A stretch of 64,000 bases of DNA from Candidatus Methanoperedens sp. (lineage in GTDB: Archaea; Halobacteriota; Methanosarcinia; Methanosarcinales; Methanoperedenaceae): contig JAHFDG010000012.1 of NCBI GenBank assembly GCA_023249105.1, positions 1-64,000 on the forward strand. Reading direction: 5' to 3'. Positions 33,745-42,911 of the stretch are shown here, piece by piece. How positions within the stretch are numbered: the first letter of the stretch is position 1; every line of letters begins with the position of its first letter. The notes beneath the pieces were generated by a model that saw only the letters and a program-made list of their open reading frames with translations, did not search any database and was not told the origin of the DNA. Both the position numbers and the translations under genes were made by a program.

Positions 33745-34398
33745 CTAATCCAGATAATATACCTGCGGTTCTGTACCAAGGTCAGGGCGAAGCTGATAAT
33801 TCCTCCTGCTCCGCAGCAGCTTTGAGACCTCGCTATCAGGGTCATCAAGGTCTCCGAATGTCCTTGTCCTTGCAGGGCATGCCTGGGTGCATGCAGGCTC
33901 AACGCCATCTGGCGAACCTATTTTTTTCCCTTCAGCCACTGCTTTATCTATCCTGTGACGACAGAAAGTGCACTTTTCAACAATTCCTGAAATCCTCTTG
34001 GGAACGTCGGGATTATGATAATCCTTTTCTTCCTGCTCGTAGAAATTGAAGAACCTCTGCTGGTATGGACATGCTACCATGCAGTATTTGCATCCTATGC
34101 AGCGCTCGTATCGCTGAAGGACAAGACCGTCTTCTCTTTTATATGTGGCATCAACAGGACATACTTTCACGCATGGAGGATGTTCGCAGTGATTGCAAAT
34201 GAGAGGCATGATGCTTGCACTCACATTGGGGTACTTCCCTTTGAACACTGTCACCATACGGTTCCACTCCATAAGCCTTCTTTTCTTGTAATCCTCTGGT
34301 GTGCTTGAAGTCACGCTATTCTCTGCTTTGCATGCAACTGCGCAAGCAGCACATCCCACACATCTATCAAGATCAATGACCATTCCGTATCTTACCAT
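33745..34398 (-). CDS. Four-cluster ferredoxin subunit (PsrB/DmsB/NrfC type)
   Basis: The 217-residue protein carries four [4Fe-4S] sites: CVGCAACAVAC (about 13), CNHCEHPPCVKVCP (about 70), CIGCKYCMVACP (about 103), and the split fourth set CTFC with PACTQACP (about 150-180). It carries electrons between the NrfD subunit and the molybdopterin subunit. The ATG at 34398 is used because GAGGTG at 34405-34410 sits 6 bases before it. No signal peptide is seen, so it is probably exported with the Tat-bearing catalytic subunit. Confidence 0.92.
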   Translation of the reverse strand: MVRYGMVIDLDRCVGCAACAVACKAENSVTSSTPEDYKKRRLMEWNRMVTVFKGKYPNVSASIMPLICNHCEHPPCVKVCPVDATYKREDGLVLQRYERCIGCKYCMVACPYQQRFFNFYEQEEKDYHNPDVPKRISGIVEKCTFCRHRIDKAVAEGKKIGSPDGVEPACTQACPARTRTFGDLDDPDSEVSKLLRSRRNYQLRPDLGTEPQVYYLD

Positions 34399-34408
34399 AA
34401 ATTTCACC

Positions 34409-36961
34409 TCACGCCGGGTAAACCTTTACCATGGTTGCATTCGTACAGCTCTGCGCAGATATTACGGCGGAGAGGTTTGCCATTATCTCATTGGGATTAG
34501 CCCCCAGCCCTTTAGCATATCTGCCGTAGTTCCAGTGTCCGTGCTCGAACGGGAAAACAACCATCCAGGGAGGGTTCCCCGGATTTATCACAGCCATCAC
34601 CTTGATTTTCCCTATCGGGGATTCAACCCAGACTTCATCTCCGTTCTTGATTCCCAGTTCTTCCGCTGTATCGGGATTAAGCTCCACCCAATTATTCCAG
34701 CCTCTTCCTACAACTATCCCGAACCTCTCCTGCAGCCACTGCACATTTGCGCCCCTTCCTTCGGCATGGGTTATCATCTTAGGAGAACTCATATGAAGAG
34801 GGAATCCTTCATCTTTACCCGCGAACTGTGGTTCTTCATAATGCGGGTATGCAAAGAGTTCAGGAGATTTCAGTTCGCTTTTCAGGATTTCCTTCTGCTT
34901 ATCAGTAAATCCTTCCAGTTTTGAACTCCTGAATTCGAATTTACCCGATTTTGTTTTGAGGAGTTTATCCTTGACGGGGTCTGTAATGACCTTTGTTTCG
35001 ACTTCTTTCCCATCCTTAACTTCTTTTTTCACTTCTTCTTTCTTTTTCATCTCCTTGTTGTATCCTGTGCCATCCCATTCATAGAATTTTCCATTTGATA
35101 AACGGTAGAGATATGGCTTCTTATACCATGCTCCTTTTTCAGCCCATGAATCAAAGCCATTAACTCCATTATCTCCCGGGGTTTTTTCAAAGCCTTTTGA
35201 TATTTCGCGAAGCATGTTCTCATGGTTGCCAAGTTTCGTAAAATACTCACCCATTTTTCCGCCCATTCTCTTCCCCAGGTCTATTATTACATCCACGGAA
35301 TCCCTGTTATTATATATTGGCTGAATTACCTGTGCTCTAAATCCAGTAACAGGATAACCTGTACTTGCATATACTGCCATATCCTGTCTTCTCTCAAGGT
35401 AATAGGCATCAGGCAATATGTAATCCGCATAAAGAGCTGTCTCGCTCAAATAACTTGAAGTCTCGACTATGAATACATCTTTAAAGGCTTCCCTTGCCCG
35501 CTGGGGATTTGGCATTGAGAACAAGGGATTTGTGTAATAGGTGAACATCATACCCAGTTTATAGGGGTCACCCTTTGCGTGATGATCCGGTACATTCTGG
35601 TACACATTGCTGGCAATCGGCCATTCATCGCTTTTTGCTTCATCTATTCTTGCAAGAGTATGCGCTTTGAAATCTTTATCTACTTTTTTGGCGACATCAT
35701 CCATATAATCGGCGTCTTTTAAAGAAATACTTGCATAGGGCACACCCATCTGGTACATCACTCCGCCGACAGCGAACATGTTTCCAACAAGAGCATTCAG
35801 AGCATGTATCGCCATATGGTTATAGGTGCCATTGGTATGGGCGCCTGCTCCTCTCTCACCCGCTGCTATAGCAGGTTTAGTTGTAGCGAATTCCTTTGCA
35901 ATCCTTGTTATCCTTTCACCAGGAATGCCTGTGATATCACTTGCTTTATTTGCACCGAAATCCTTAAGGACATTATTCCACCAGTCTATCAGACCATAAG
36001 TCCAGGTCTCTTCAAAATCTTCTTTTGCGACCGTCTCTCCATGATTGAACTTTTTTCCCTTCACCTTGAAGTCGCCTACAAAGCTCCTGTCCCATAGCCC
36101 TTCGGTAAGAATGACATGAGCTATTCCGAGTGCAAGCGCACCGTCAGTTCCTGGTTTAACAGGCAGCCACTCATCCGCCTTTATAGCTGTTGTTGAGAAT
36201 CTTGTGTCTATCATGACCTGCTTTGCCCTGACAGGTCTTCCCCTTCGCATGTGCGCCCATTTCTGGAGCATCAGGTTTGTGGGTCTCCAGGCTTCAAGGG
36301 TAGCTCCGCCGAAGTTGAGCACATAATTACAGTTCTCCCAGTCATAGGCGCAGTAATCATCCGTCCCGTCTATGCAAAGCCTTGCTTTTTTGCTTGCGTC
36401 CGCGCATATCGAGCTATGACCAATGTTATTGGGGGTTCCGTACAGAGTTGTGAATGTTCCCCATACCGATCCTGCCCTTCCTTGGTTCCTGCCGCTGAGG
36501 AAAGCTACAGTATGGGATTTTCCTTCATTCCGTATCTTATTCAATCGTGCAGCTATGTCATTGAGAGCTTCATCCCATGAGACTTCCATGAACTTTGGAT
36601 CTTCGTTCTGACCCTTATTCGGATTTGTCCTCTTAAGTGGCGATTTCACCCTGTCCACATCGTAAAGTAACTGTAGCCCTGCATATCCCTTGGGGCAAAG
36701 CTTGCCGTTGCTGTAAGGATGATCCGGGTTCCCCTCAATCTTTACAGCTTTTCCATTGACAACCCTAACTTTTGTTCCGCAACCTGCTGGACATTGAATA
36801 CAAACGCTTGAGACCCATTTTTCCTCCCTTACCGCTTCCATGCCCTGTGCCAGGGCTTTAATAACAGGCTGGTCAAAGGAAATTACTCCAACTGTTGCTG
36901 CACCAGCTACGCCTGTAGCTTTCAAAAACGTTCTTCGGTTCATTTTTAATTCTAAAGCCAT
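34409..36961 (-). CDS. Tat-exported molybdopterin oxidoreductase, PsrA/ArrA-like (operon 1)
   Basis: This 850-residue catalytic subunit begins with a Tat signal (MNRRTFLKATGVAGAA at residues 7-22). It carries the N-terminal [4Fe-4S] motif CIQCPAGCGTKV (about 53) with the last Cys in KLCPKG. The Mo ligand appears to be Cys in IGHSSICADASKK (about 190), as in the polysulfide/arsenate/thiosulfate group. A lysine- and glutamate-rich insertion near 640-680 is unusual. It has a dedicated tatA, Fe-S subunit, NrfD, TorD and cytochrome c. The set-up fits an extracellular terminal reductase. The preceding loop reads SGRNQGRAG, which does not match the RGRY motif I recall for ArrA, so arsenate respiration is only one option beside selenate, polysulfide or thiosulfate. 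Confidence 0.88.
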   Translation of the reverse strand: MALELKMNRRTFLKATGVAGAATVGVISFDQPVIKALAQGMEAVREEKWVSSVCIQCPAGCGTKVRVVNGKAVKIEGNPDHPYSNGKLCPKGYAGLQLLYDVDRVKSPLKRTNPNKGQNEDPKFMEVSWDEALNDIAARLNKIRNEGKSHTVAFLSGRNQGRAGSVWGTFTTLYGTPNNIGHSSICADASKKARLCIDGTDDYCAYDWENCNYVLNFGGATLEAWRPTNLMLQKWAHMRRGRPVRAKQVMIDTRFSTTAIKADEWLPVKPGTDGALALGIAHVILTEGLWDRSFVGDFKVKGKKFNHGETVAKEDFEETWTYGLIDWWNNVLKDFGANKASDITGIPGERITRIAKEFATTKPAIAAGERGAGAHTNGTYNHMAIHALNALVGNMFAVGGVMYQMGVPYASISLKDADYMDDVAKKVDKDFKAHTLARIDEAKSDEWPIASNVYQNVPDHHAKGDPYKLGMMFTYYTNPLFSMPNPQRAREAFKDVFIVETSSYLSETALYADYILPDAYYLERRQDMAVYASTGYPVTGFRAQVIQPIYNNRDSVDVIIDLGKRMGGKMGEYFTKLGNHENMLREISKGFEKTPGDNGVNGFDSWAEKGAWYKKPYLYRLSNGKFYEWDGTGYNKEMKKKEEVKKEVKDGKEVETKVITDPVKDKLLKTKSGKFEFRSSKLEGFTDKQKEILKSELKSPELFAYPHYEEPQFAGKDEGFPLHMSSPKMITHAEGRGANVQWLQERFGIVVGRGWNNWVELNPDTAEELGIKNGDEVWVESPIGKIKVMAVINPGNPPWMVVFPFEHGHWNYGRYAKGLGANPNEIMANLSAVISAQSCTNATMVKVYPA

Positions 36962-36962
36962 T

Positions 36963-37139
36963 CTAAGCCTCCTTTTTCTTTAAATCAATAGCTTTTAATT
37001 CGTTCTCAGTTTCCATTCTTGCCTTCTTGAATTCACCTGTCGCTTTACCCATAGAGCGTGCCAGCTCAGGTAACTTGCTTGCCCCGAAAAGCAGCAGGAT
37101 AACAACAAATATAATCACCATTTCCTGGGTTCCTATCAT
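36963..37139 (-). CDS. tatA: TatA translocase subunit (copy 1)
   Basis: The 58-residue protein is a Tat[42 protein letters not shown], one membrane helix, the FGxxKLP hinge and an amphipathic helix, then a charged tail. It is the first gene of molybdoenzyme operon 1. Its last codons AAGGAGGCT double as the ribosome site for the catalytic subunit, which starts one base after its stop. TatC is not in the window. Confidence 0.95.
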   Translation of the reverse strand: MIGTQEMVIIFVVILLLFGASKLPELARSMGKATGEFKKARMETENELKAIDLKKKEA

Positions 37140-37189
37140 AATTTCTCACATCCAATCCAAAGCTAATTATTATTAACATAAAGCAATGC

Positions 37190-37224
37190 ATATATATAAA
37201 AGATTTTTAGAAAAAAATTTCTAA
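37190..37224 (-). promoter_or_regulatory. Promoter of operon 1: TATA element and inverted repeat
   Basis: On the minus strand TTTATATATA (37190-37200) is a strong TATA box about 50 bases before the tatA start. Ten bases further upstream lies the inverted repeat TTAGAAA-AAAA-TTTCTAA (37207-37224). Its core GAAAAAAATTTCTA (37210-37223) recurs at 50114-50127 ahead of the second molybdoenzyme operon. It may bind the response regulator encoded next door at 37281-37913. Inference only. Confidence 0.5.
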
Positions 37225-37280
37225 TTAATTGATTTTACAATAAGAAAAATTCCAATCATTGACTTTTGCCTGGAGAAAAA

Positions 37281-37913
37281 TCAAAGCTCGGCGCTTCTCA
37301 ATGCTTCAAAGAGCTTCTTTCCGGCAGGCGTCAGCATATAAAATTTCTCCCCGTCCTGCTCTATTATCTTATGTACCTTCATCACTCTCATATGGAAGTT
37401 TAACTTTGTGGCATCTTCAATACCAAGCCCGCGCTGGATCTCTGTGAACTTGAGTTTACCTGCTTTATAGAGAAGTTTTACCGCATCCTTCCTTGTTTGA
37501 TTTGAGATTGCCTTGATCAGGTCAGAATCAAAGATTTGGGGCTTATCAAATTCCGCCTCTGCAAGAACCTTTCGTATTTTTGTCTGGACTTCATCTATTT
37601 TAAAAGGTTTTGTGATGTAATCTGATGCCCCTGCTTTCATGGCTTCAACTGCATTATCAACAGTTGCAAATGCAGTAATCAGGATTACACGGGTGTGGGG
37701 TTTTATACGTTTTGTTTCCCGTAACACTTCCATTCCCCCGACAACAGGCATGATGAGATCGGTCACAACGATATCAAAATCTTTTTTCCCGATTTTTTCA
37801 AGCCCTTGTTGACCATTCACGGCAGAATCTACTAAGAACCCTGCATCTTCCAGTACTTCTGCTAATCCATCCCGAATTTCCTTTTCATCCTCAATTATTA
37901 AGATGTTCTTCAT
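37281..37913 (-). CDS. DNA-binding response regulator (receiver plus winged helix)
   Basis: The 210-residue protein has an N-terminal receiver (ILIIEDEKEIRDGL; phospho-acceptor Asp in DIVVTDLIMP at about 51; ILITAFAT; DYITKPFKID). A C-terminal winged helix follows (SNQTRKDAVKLLYKAGKLKFTEIQRGLGIEDATKLNFHMRVMKVHKII) of the archaeal type. It begins five bases after the histidine kinase gene. Together they would control the adjacent respiratory operons. It ends about 140 bases before tatA on the same strand. Confidence 0.93.
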   Translation of the reverse strand: MKNILIIEDEKEIRDGLAEVLEDAGFLVDSAVNGQQGLEKIGKKDFDIVVTDLIMPVVGGMEVLRETKRIKPHTRVILITAFATVDNAVEAMKAGASDYITKPFKIDEVQTKIRKVLAEAEFDKPQIFDSDLIKAISNQTRKDAVKLLYKAGKLKFTEIQRGLGIEDATKLNFHMRVMKVHKIIEQDGEKFYMLTPAGKKLFEALRSAEL

Positions 37914-37917
37914 AACA

Positions 37918-39672
37918 TCAAAACGGTAATCTTATTGTAAACGTTGTTCCAGTTCCAATTTCACTTTTCACGTCAATCGAACCATTGTGCTTTTTAATGA
38001 TCCCATAGCAAATCGATAATCCAAGTCCGGTTCCTTCACCCGGCATTTTGGTCGTAAAAAAGGGATCAAAAATTTTACCAATGTTATCATGCGGAATGCC
38101 GCAACCATTATCGGTTATGCTGATCTCAATGTGGTCATTTTTTGCTTCAGTTTTAATAATAATTTCTCCGTCCAATGTTATGGATTGGATTGAATTTGTC
38201 AGCATATTCATGATCACCTGCTGGATTTGTTCCCTATCAGCCATTATAAGCGGAAGAGGCTCCAGGTCAGTAGTTATTTTCGTACGGTCTAACTGAGGTT
38301 CAAGGACATTCAGCACATTATCTATCTCCCTATTTATGTCTACCGAACTTATTTTTGGCTCTGACTGGCGCGCAAATTCAAGCAGTCTCTTTACAATACG
38401 AGCTGCCCTATTAGTTTCATTATTGATGATTTTAAGTCTGCTGTCAGTTTTCTCATCCCACGTTTTCTTCAACATTATCTGGGTGTGAAGGGATATAGTG
38501 GTCAGAGGATTGTTTATCTCATGAGCTACCCCTGCTGCCAATTTTCCCAGCATGAACAGCTTTTCTGATTGCATGAGCCGCTTTTCAAGATTTGCCATCT
38601 CCTTTTGCTCTGTAATATCTTTGATAACCAGTACATTGCCAGCATTCAAACGATCCTGCAATGGTTTATTACTTATAAGACCGGGGAAAGTCGAACCGTC
38701 TTTTCTCTTAAAAACGTTCTCACCATCCAGTATTTCCAGATTATCGCCCTCGCTTGCCGAAGAATAATTCAGCAAATTGATATTACTTCCGGCAACGTCC
38801 TCAAAACTATAACCAAATATTTTTTGAGCCCCACTATTCCAGGAAAGGATCTTTTTTTGTGAATCTATCAATATGACAGCATCACTTATACTATCAACGA
38901 GATTTTTATATCTCTCTTCTGATTTACGCAGTTCGTTTATGCCGTTATTCAGGTTAAATGACATCTCGTTGAACGCTTTTGAAAGAATATTTATTTCATC
39001 TGTTGAGTCGGTTTTTATCTGGTATCCGAGATTCCCACGGCCTATTTCTTCAGTCCCTTTTATCAGGGAACGTATCGGTCTTGTCAAATAATTTCCCGCT
39101 ATATATGCCATTAAAACACCTATAGCCCCTACAAAAAGAGTAAGTGTGATTATTGCACTGCTTGTCTGGTTTATCTTTTCATGCATGGACGTTTCATCCA
39201 TTCCGATATGGACAAAGCCTGCCCTGCCATCCAGAATTGGCGCAGTAAAATCAATGACAATACCATCACCTGTATCGAGAAGATGGGGATTATTTCCCAA
39301 ATCTATCTGAACAGTAAGAAGGTCGCCTGGGAAACCGCCTTCAAATGTATGCGCCAGCACTTTACCCCTCGCATCGGTTATATAAATATATTTAACATCT
39401 TTTTCTGTCTTTTTTGTATTCTCAACGAGCCTGTGGACATATACCGTATCCTCGATCAGTATGGATTCTATAATGCTTGTTGCCAGATTCCTTGATATGA
39501 CCTGTCCTCTCTCACGAAGCTCTTCTGACAATGTCTTTGTGAGGCTTATTTGCACAAAAATGGTAGTCAGCACTCCAAGAAGCATTATGATAACGACTAT
39601 CCAGACAACAAAATTCCTTACTAATCCCCCGCCTATGAAATTATTTATTTTATTTATCTTTTTTCCTGGCAT
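37918..39672 (-). CDS. Membrane sensor histidine kinase (dCache/sCache-HAMP-PAS-HisKA-HATPase)
   Basis: The 584-residue kinase has a first membrane helix at about 20-43 and an extracellular sensing domain to about 178. The second helix TLFVGAIGVLMAYIAG is followed by HAMP (TRPIRSLIKGTEEIGRGNL), PAS (about 265-375), the phospho-His region GVAHEINNPLTTISLHTQ (about 390), and an ATPase domain with NSIQSI, DNGCGIP and GTGLGLSICYGIIKKHNG. Its start overlaps the preceding periplasmic-binding-type lipoprotein by 23 bases. The pair resembles the accessory binding protein plus kinase sets (AioX/AioS, ArrX/ArrS, TtrS) that control molybdoenzyme operons. Confidence 0.93.
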   Translation of the reverse strand: MPGKKINKINNFIGGGLVRNFVVWIVVIIMLLGVLTTIFVQISLTKTLSEELRERGQVISRNLATSIIESILIEDTVYVHRLVENTKKTEKDVKYIYITDARGKVLAHTFEGGFPGDLLTVQIDLGNNPHLLDTGDGIVIDFTAPILDGRAGFVHIGMDETSMHEKINQTSSAIITLTLFVGAIGVLMAYIAGNYLTRPIRSLIKGTEEIGRGNLGYQIKTDSTDEINILSKAFNEMSFNLNNGINELRKSEERYKNLVDSISDAVILIDSQKKILSWNSGAQKIFGYSFEDVAGSNINLLNYSSASEGDNLEILDGENVFKRKDGSTFPGLISNKPLQDRLNAGNVLVIKDITEQKEMANLEKRLMQSEKLFMLGKLAAGVAHEINNPLTTISLHTQIMLKKTWDEKTDSRLKIINNETNRAARIVKRLLEFARQSEPKISSVDINREIDNVLNVLEPQLDRTKITTDLEPLPLIMADREQIQQVIMNMLTNSIQSITLDGEIIIKTEAKNDHIEISITDNGCGIPHDNIGKIFDPFFTTKMPGEGTGLGLSICYGIIKKHNGSIDVKSEIGTGTTFTIRLPF

Positions 39673-40579
39673 CGCTGACTACCTTTTTCATCTCTCTTAC
39701 ATTATCATAGAGACTGTCATTAGCTTCTGAGAACCTGTCTATCATAATACGGTCAAGTATCTCTTTTCCCTTTTTGTCCTCATGCATTTGAAGAAGAATT
39801 TTACGCAACTTCTCTTTTAATGCCGGGTCAATGTCCTTTGAGATAACTATAGGAGGAATGCCGTATGGAGGGGATTTACTTATTATTTTAGTTCTTGAAG
39901 TAAATCTTGGATCGGTTGCATTTTTAAAATCCCATACCAGACTATCCACTGCAGCACCGTCAACCATCTTCTCAGCTACCGCCTGAATGGATTTGTCATG
40001 ACTGTAGGTGAAAAACGTAAGCTTGAAAAACGTCTCCGGATTCTCACCCATCTGCGCTATCATATACTCAGGTGATAGCTTCCCTGAATTGGAGAGCGGG
40101 TCTGTGTAGGCAAAGGTTTTACCTTTCAGTTCTTTGAGTGAATTGATACTGCTGTCCCCTGGCACTATAATATATGAATAATAGCGAGTTTCTCCTCGAA
40201 CTTCGGGCACTGCAAGGAGTTCCATGCTAAACTGGTCTTTCCCCTCAATATATGCGAGACTGCATACAAAAGCTGCATCCACGCTATTTTTTCGCACTAA
40301 GTCGTTCACTTCCTGATATGTCTTACGCTGGACAAGCTTGACCGGAACACCCATTTTCAAAGAAATATAATCGAACATTTCCTGATAATATACTAGAGTC
40401 TCATCTGGTGAAATGATTGCAGATACTGCGATCCTGAGGCTCTGTGAATCTGAATTGTCGCCAACGTCATTGCTCCTGTTTGAGAGATTCACTTTTGTCG
40501 CTTTTTCAGTGTCCAAACATCCGCTAGTAATTACAAATAAGAGTATCGTCAGCAGAATTACGCTTTTTTCAGGATGCAT
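39650..40579 (-). CDS. PhnD-like substrate-binding lipoprotein (sensor accessory)
   Basis: The 309-residue protein has a signal with lipobox TSGCLD (Cys about 21) and a PhnD-type solute-binding domain: LRIAVSAIISPDETLVYYQEMFDYISLKMGVPVKLV, then DAAFVCSLAYIEG, LKGKTFAYTDPLSNSGKL, and DGAAVDSLVWDF. No ABC permease or ATPase is nearby. It precedes a histidine kinase and response regulator with overlap, the layout of the accessory oxyanion-binding proteins AioX and ArrX and of the TtrS input domain. It probably presents an oxyanion ligand to the kinase outside the cell. The ligand is unknown. Confidence 0.85.
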   Translation of the reverse strand: MHPEKSVILLTILLFVITSGCLDTEKATKVNLSNRSNDVGDNSDSQSLRIAVSAIISPDETLVYYQEMFDYISLKMGVPVKLVQRKTYQEVNDLVRKNSVDAAFVCSLAYIEGKDQFSMELLAVPEVRGETRYYSYIIVPGDSSINSLKELKGKTFAYTDPLSNSGKLSPEYMIAQMGENPETFFKLTFFTYSHDKSIQAVAEKMVDGAAVDSLVWDFKNATDPRFTSRTKIISKSPPYGIPPIVISKDIDPALKEKLRKILLQMHEDKKGKEILDRIMIDRFSEANDSLYDNVREMKKVVSDARKKDK

Positions 40580-40677
40580 ATAAACTCATTTTGGATTTCC
40601 ATATTACTTGTATCTATGCTTATAATTAAGAGGTATTGGAGAATAAGTCAAAAGGAGTCTAATAGGTAATGGAATTT

Positions 40678-40706
40678 TTATTCGAATAATAGTCTGTTTA
40701 TATAAG
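40678..40706 (+). promoter_or_regulatory. Palindrome and TATA box upstream of moaA
   Basis: TTATTCGAATAA (40678-40689) is a perfect 12-bp palindrome. TTTATATAAG (40697-40706) follows as a TATA box about 53 bases before the moaA ATG. This is in the 179-base spacer between the divergent sensor operon and the molybdenum cofactor operon. Confidence 0.45.
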
Positions 40707-40758
40707 TATTTTAACAAGAAAAAGTTATGACTCCAATAAACATGGAATACATATATTC

Positions 40759-41688
40759 ATGAATAACGAGCTTATCGACCCCTATGGTCGGGTTATTACC
40801 AGCCTTCGCATTTCGATAACACAAAAATGCAATTTAAATTGCATTTATTGCCACCAGGAAGGGGAAAACGAAAAACCTAAGAGAGAAATATCTCTTGATA
40901 CCATTGTCAAAATAACCACTTCTGCGACCGAATTTGGAGTGAAAAAAGTGAAATTCTCAGGCGGGGAGCCGTTAATGAGACGCGACTTTGAGGATATAAT
41001 TGCAGCGTTGCCTGAATTAAAAGACATATCTGCCACAACAAACGGCACTTTTCTTGCTGAGAGGGCAGCATCTCTTGCTGACAGCGGTCTTGACAGGGTG
41101 AATATCAGTCTTCCTTCGCTTAACAAAGACCACTATAAAAAAATAACAGGTTCACCGCATGGGCTTCCAAAGGTGCTTGAGGGCATCAATGCAGCAGTAG
41201 AGGCTGGATTAACCCCAATCAAACTTAATATGGTGCTTTTAAAGGGTATAAATGAATTTGAAATCGATGATGCCATTAATTTTGCAGCAAGGTTTGATGG
41301 AAATGTGATTTTACAGCTAATAGAACTCATGAATTTTAAAAATACCAGACAGTTCATGGTCGATATAAACGGAATAGAAAAAATACTGGAATCGAGAGCC
41401 ATATTCACTAAAGAACGCCTGATGCACCGAAGGAAAAAGTATTTCATAGACGGAATAGAAGTAGAACTGGTCAGGCCTATAGACAATTCAAAATTCTGCG
41501 CTAACTGCAATCGACTGCGCATAACTTCCAGTAGTAAGTTGAAACCATGCCTTATGAGGAATGATAACCTGATAGATATTAACGAAGAAGCTGCTGTGGA
41601 GGAAATCAAAGAGATGCTTAAATGTGCAGTGGAGAAAAGAGAGCCATATTACGAAGAGAACAAGAAACAGATTACCTGCAGAATATGA
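40759..41688 (+). CDS. moaA: GTP 3',8-cyclase (molybdenum cofactor biosynthesis)
   Basis: MoaA is a radical SAM enzyme that starts molybdopterin synthesis from GTP. At 309 residues it is full length. The N-terminal cluster motif CNLNCIYCHQEG is at about 23, SGGEPL at about 70, and the C-terminal cluster cysteines appear as FCANCNRLRITSSSKLKPC at about 247. The stop codon overlaps the moeA start (ATGA), so both are translated together. Its place between two molybdoenzyme operons indicates supply for them. Confidence 0.96.
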   Translation: MNNELIDPYGRVITSLRISITQKCNLNCIYCHQEGENEKPKREISLDTIVKITTSATEFGVKKVKFSGGEPLMRRDFEDIIAALPELKDISATTNGTFLAERAASLADSGLDRVNISLPSLNKDHYKKITGSPHGLPKVLEGINAAVEAGLTPIKLNMVLLKGINEFEIDDAINFAARFDGNVILQLIELMNFKNTRQFMVDINGIEKILESRAIFTKERLMHRRKKYFIDGIEVELVRPIDNSKFCANCNRLRITSSSKLKPCLMRNDNLIDINEEAAVEEIKEMLKCAVEKREPYYEENKKQITCRI

Positions 41689-42866
41689 ACTCCCCAATAA
41701 CCCTTGATGAAGCGTTTGAAAAAATAAGAGATTTAAAGAGTATATTTTACTTCAGGCGTGAATCCGAACAGGTCGCTCTTACCGATTCGATAGGCAGGGA
41801 ACTAAGTGAAACCATTTTTGCTCATTCCATATCGCCTGAATTCGATATAGCAGCTATGGATGGATTTGCCGTTCGGTGCGAAGACGAATATCCACTGGAA
41901 ATATCAGGCAGGGCATACGCGGGCGATAGGATTACAAAAATAAAAAGCAAAGAAGCCATAGCAATAGCAACAGGCGCATTACTCCCGCAGGGCGCAGACG
42001 CTGTGTTGAAGATGGAGGATGCCATGGTCAAAGAAAACCTCTTTTATGGCAAAAATTTAAAAAAATGGGAAAACGTTTTCCGTGCAGGTTCGGATTACAG
42101 GACAGGGGACAGGATTTTTGAGAAAAACCATCGCATTATGGCGCAGAGTACTGCGCTTTTATATAGCCTTGGCATCGAAAAAGTTCCGGTATATAAAAAG
42201 ATCCGGGCAGGCGTAATCTCGACAGGTACAGAGATTCATAATGGGATGATAAAAAATACCAACGCGGTGCTATTACAGGGGTTTATGAAAGAAATGGGCT
42301 GTGAATCCACATTTATTGGAACTGTGCCGGATGACTATGATAAAACAAAGAAAATGTTGTTGCAAGCCTCCGAAAAATATGACGCTGTATTTACTACAGG
42401 TGGCGTTTCAGTTGGCGAGCGCGATTATGTTGCAGATATTATATCCGAGACGGGCGAACTCGTGTTCCACAGGGTTGCAATCCGGCCCGGTAAGCCAATC
42501 GCTGTGGGAATCATCAACGACACACCAGTATTCAGCCTTCCAGGTAAGCCCACAGGTGCTTTTGCTGCTCTTGAAATGGTTGTACGCAGTTATTTCACAA
42601 AGATACCCAGAGCAACTTGCAAGCTTATGATAAATGAGGATGTGTTGCTCCAGGAAAAAGGTTTTAGTTACATACTGTTCGTGAAAATAACACAAAACAT
42701 AGCAAACACCATGGGGTATAAGAATTCAGATATGAACCTGTTTGAGAAGGATTACGAGACTGCAATCATTTCATCTTCTCCACGCTCTACTATCGTGGAC
42801 GGGTATGTGATAACAGATAGGAATATTAAGAAAGGCGAGTTGGTCGAAGTCCATCTATTCAGTTAG
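41685..42866 (+). CDS. moeA: Molybdopterin molybdenumtransferase
   Basis: MoeA inserts molybdate into adenylated molybdopterin. The 393-residue product begins MNSPITLDEAFEKI and has the family motifs MDGFAVR, ATGALLPQGADAVLKMED (about 85), STGTEI, TTGGVSVGERDYV (about 240) and LPGKPTGAFAALE. The ATG at 41685 overlaps the moaA stop, which is preferred to an in-frame start 63 bases upstream. It belongs to the same operon. Confidence 0.96.
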   Translation: MNSPITLDEAFEKIRDLKSIFYFRRESEQVALTDSIGRELSETIFAHSISPEFDIAAMDGFAVRCEDEYPLEISGRAYAGDRITKIKSKEAIAIATGALLPQGADAVLKMEDAMVKENLFYGKNLKKWENVFRAGSDYRTGDRIFEKNHRIMAQSTALLYSLGIEKVPVYKKIRAGVISTGTEIHNGMIKNTNAVLLQGFMKEMGCESTFIGTVPDDYDKTKKMLLQASEKYDAVFTTGGVSVGERDYVADIISETGELVFHRVAIRPGKPIAVGIINDTPVFSLPGKPTGAFAALEMVVRSYFTKIPRATCKLMINEDVLLQEKGFSYILFVKITQNIANTMGYKNSDMNLFEKDYETAIISSSPRSTIVDGYVITDRNIKKGELVEVHLFS

Positions 42867-42911
42867 GAAAATTAGGAATAAAAAATTCTAAGCATCATCA
42901 AGTAATAATTT

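Noticed and set aside
34409-36961. Assigning operon 1 as nitrate reductase NarG
   Set aside because: The ligand region has a Cys (HSSIC) and not the Asp context of NarG, and partners are NrfD and four-cluster ferredoxin, not NarI/NarH types.
34409-36961. Assigning operon 1 firmly as arsenate reductase ArrA
   Set aside because: The HSSIC ligand and +5 Lys fit, but the expected RGRY loop reads GRNQGR; substrate left open.
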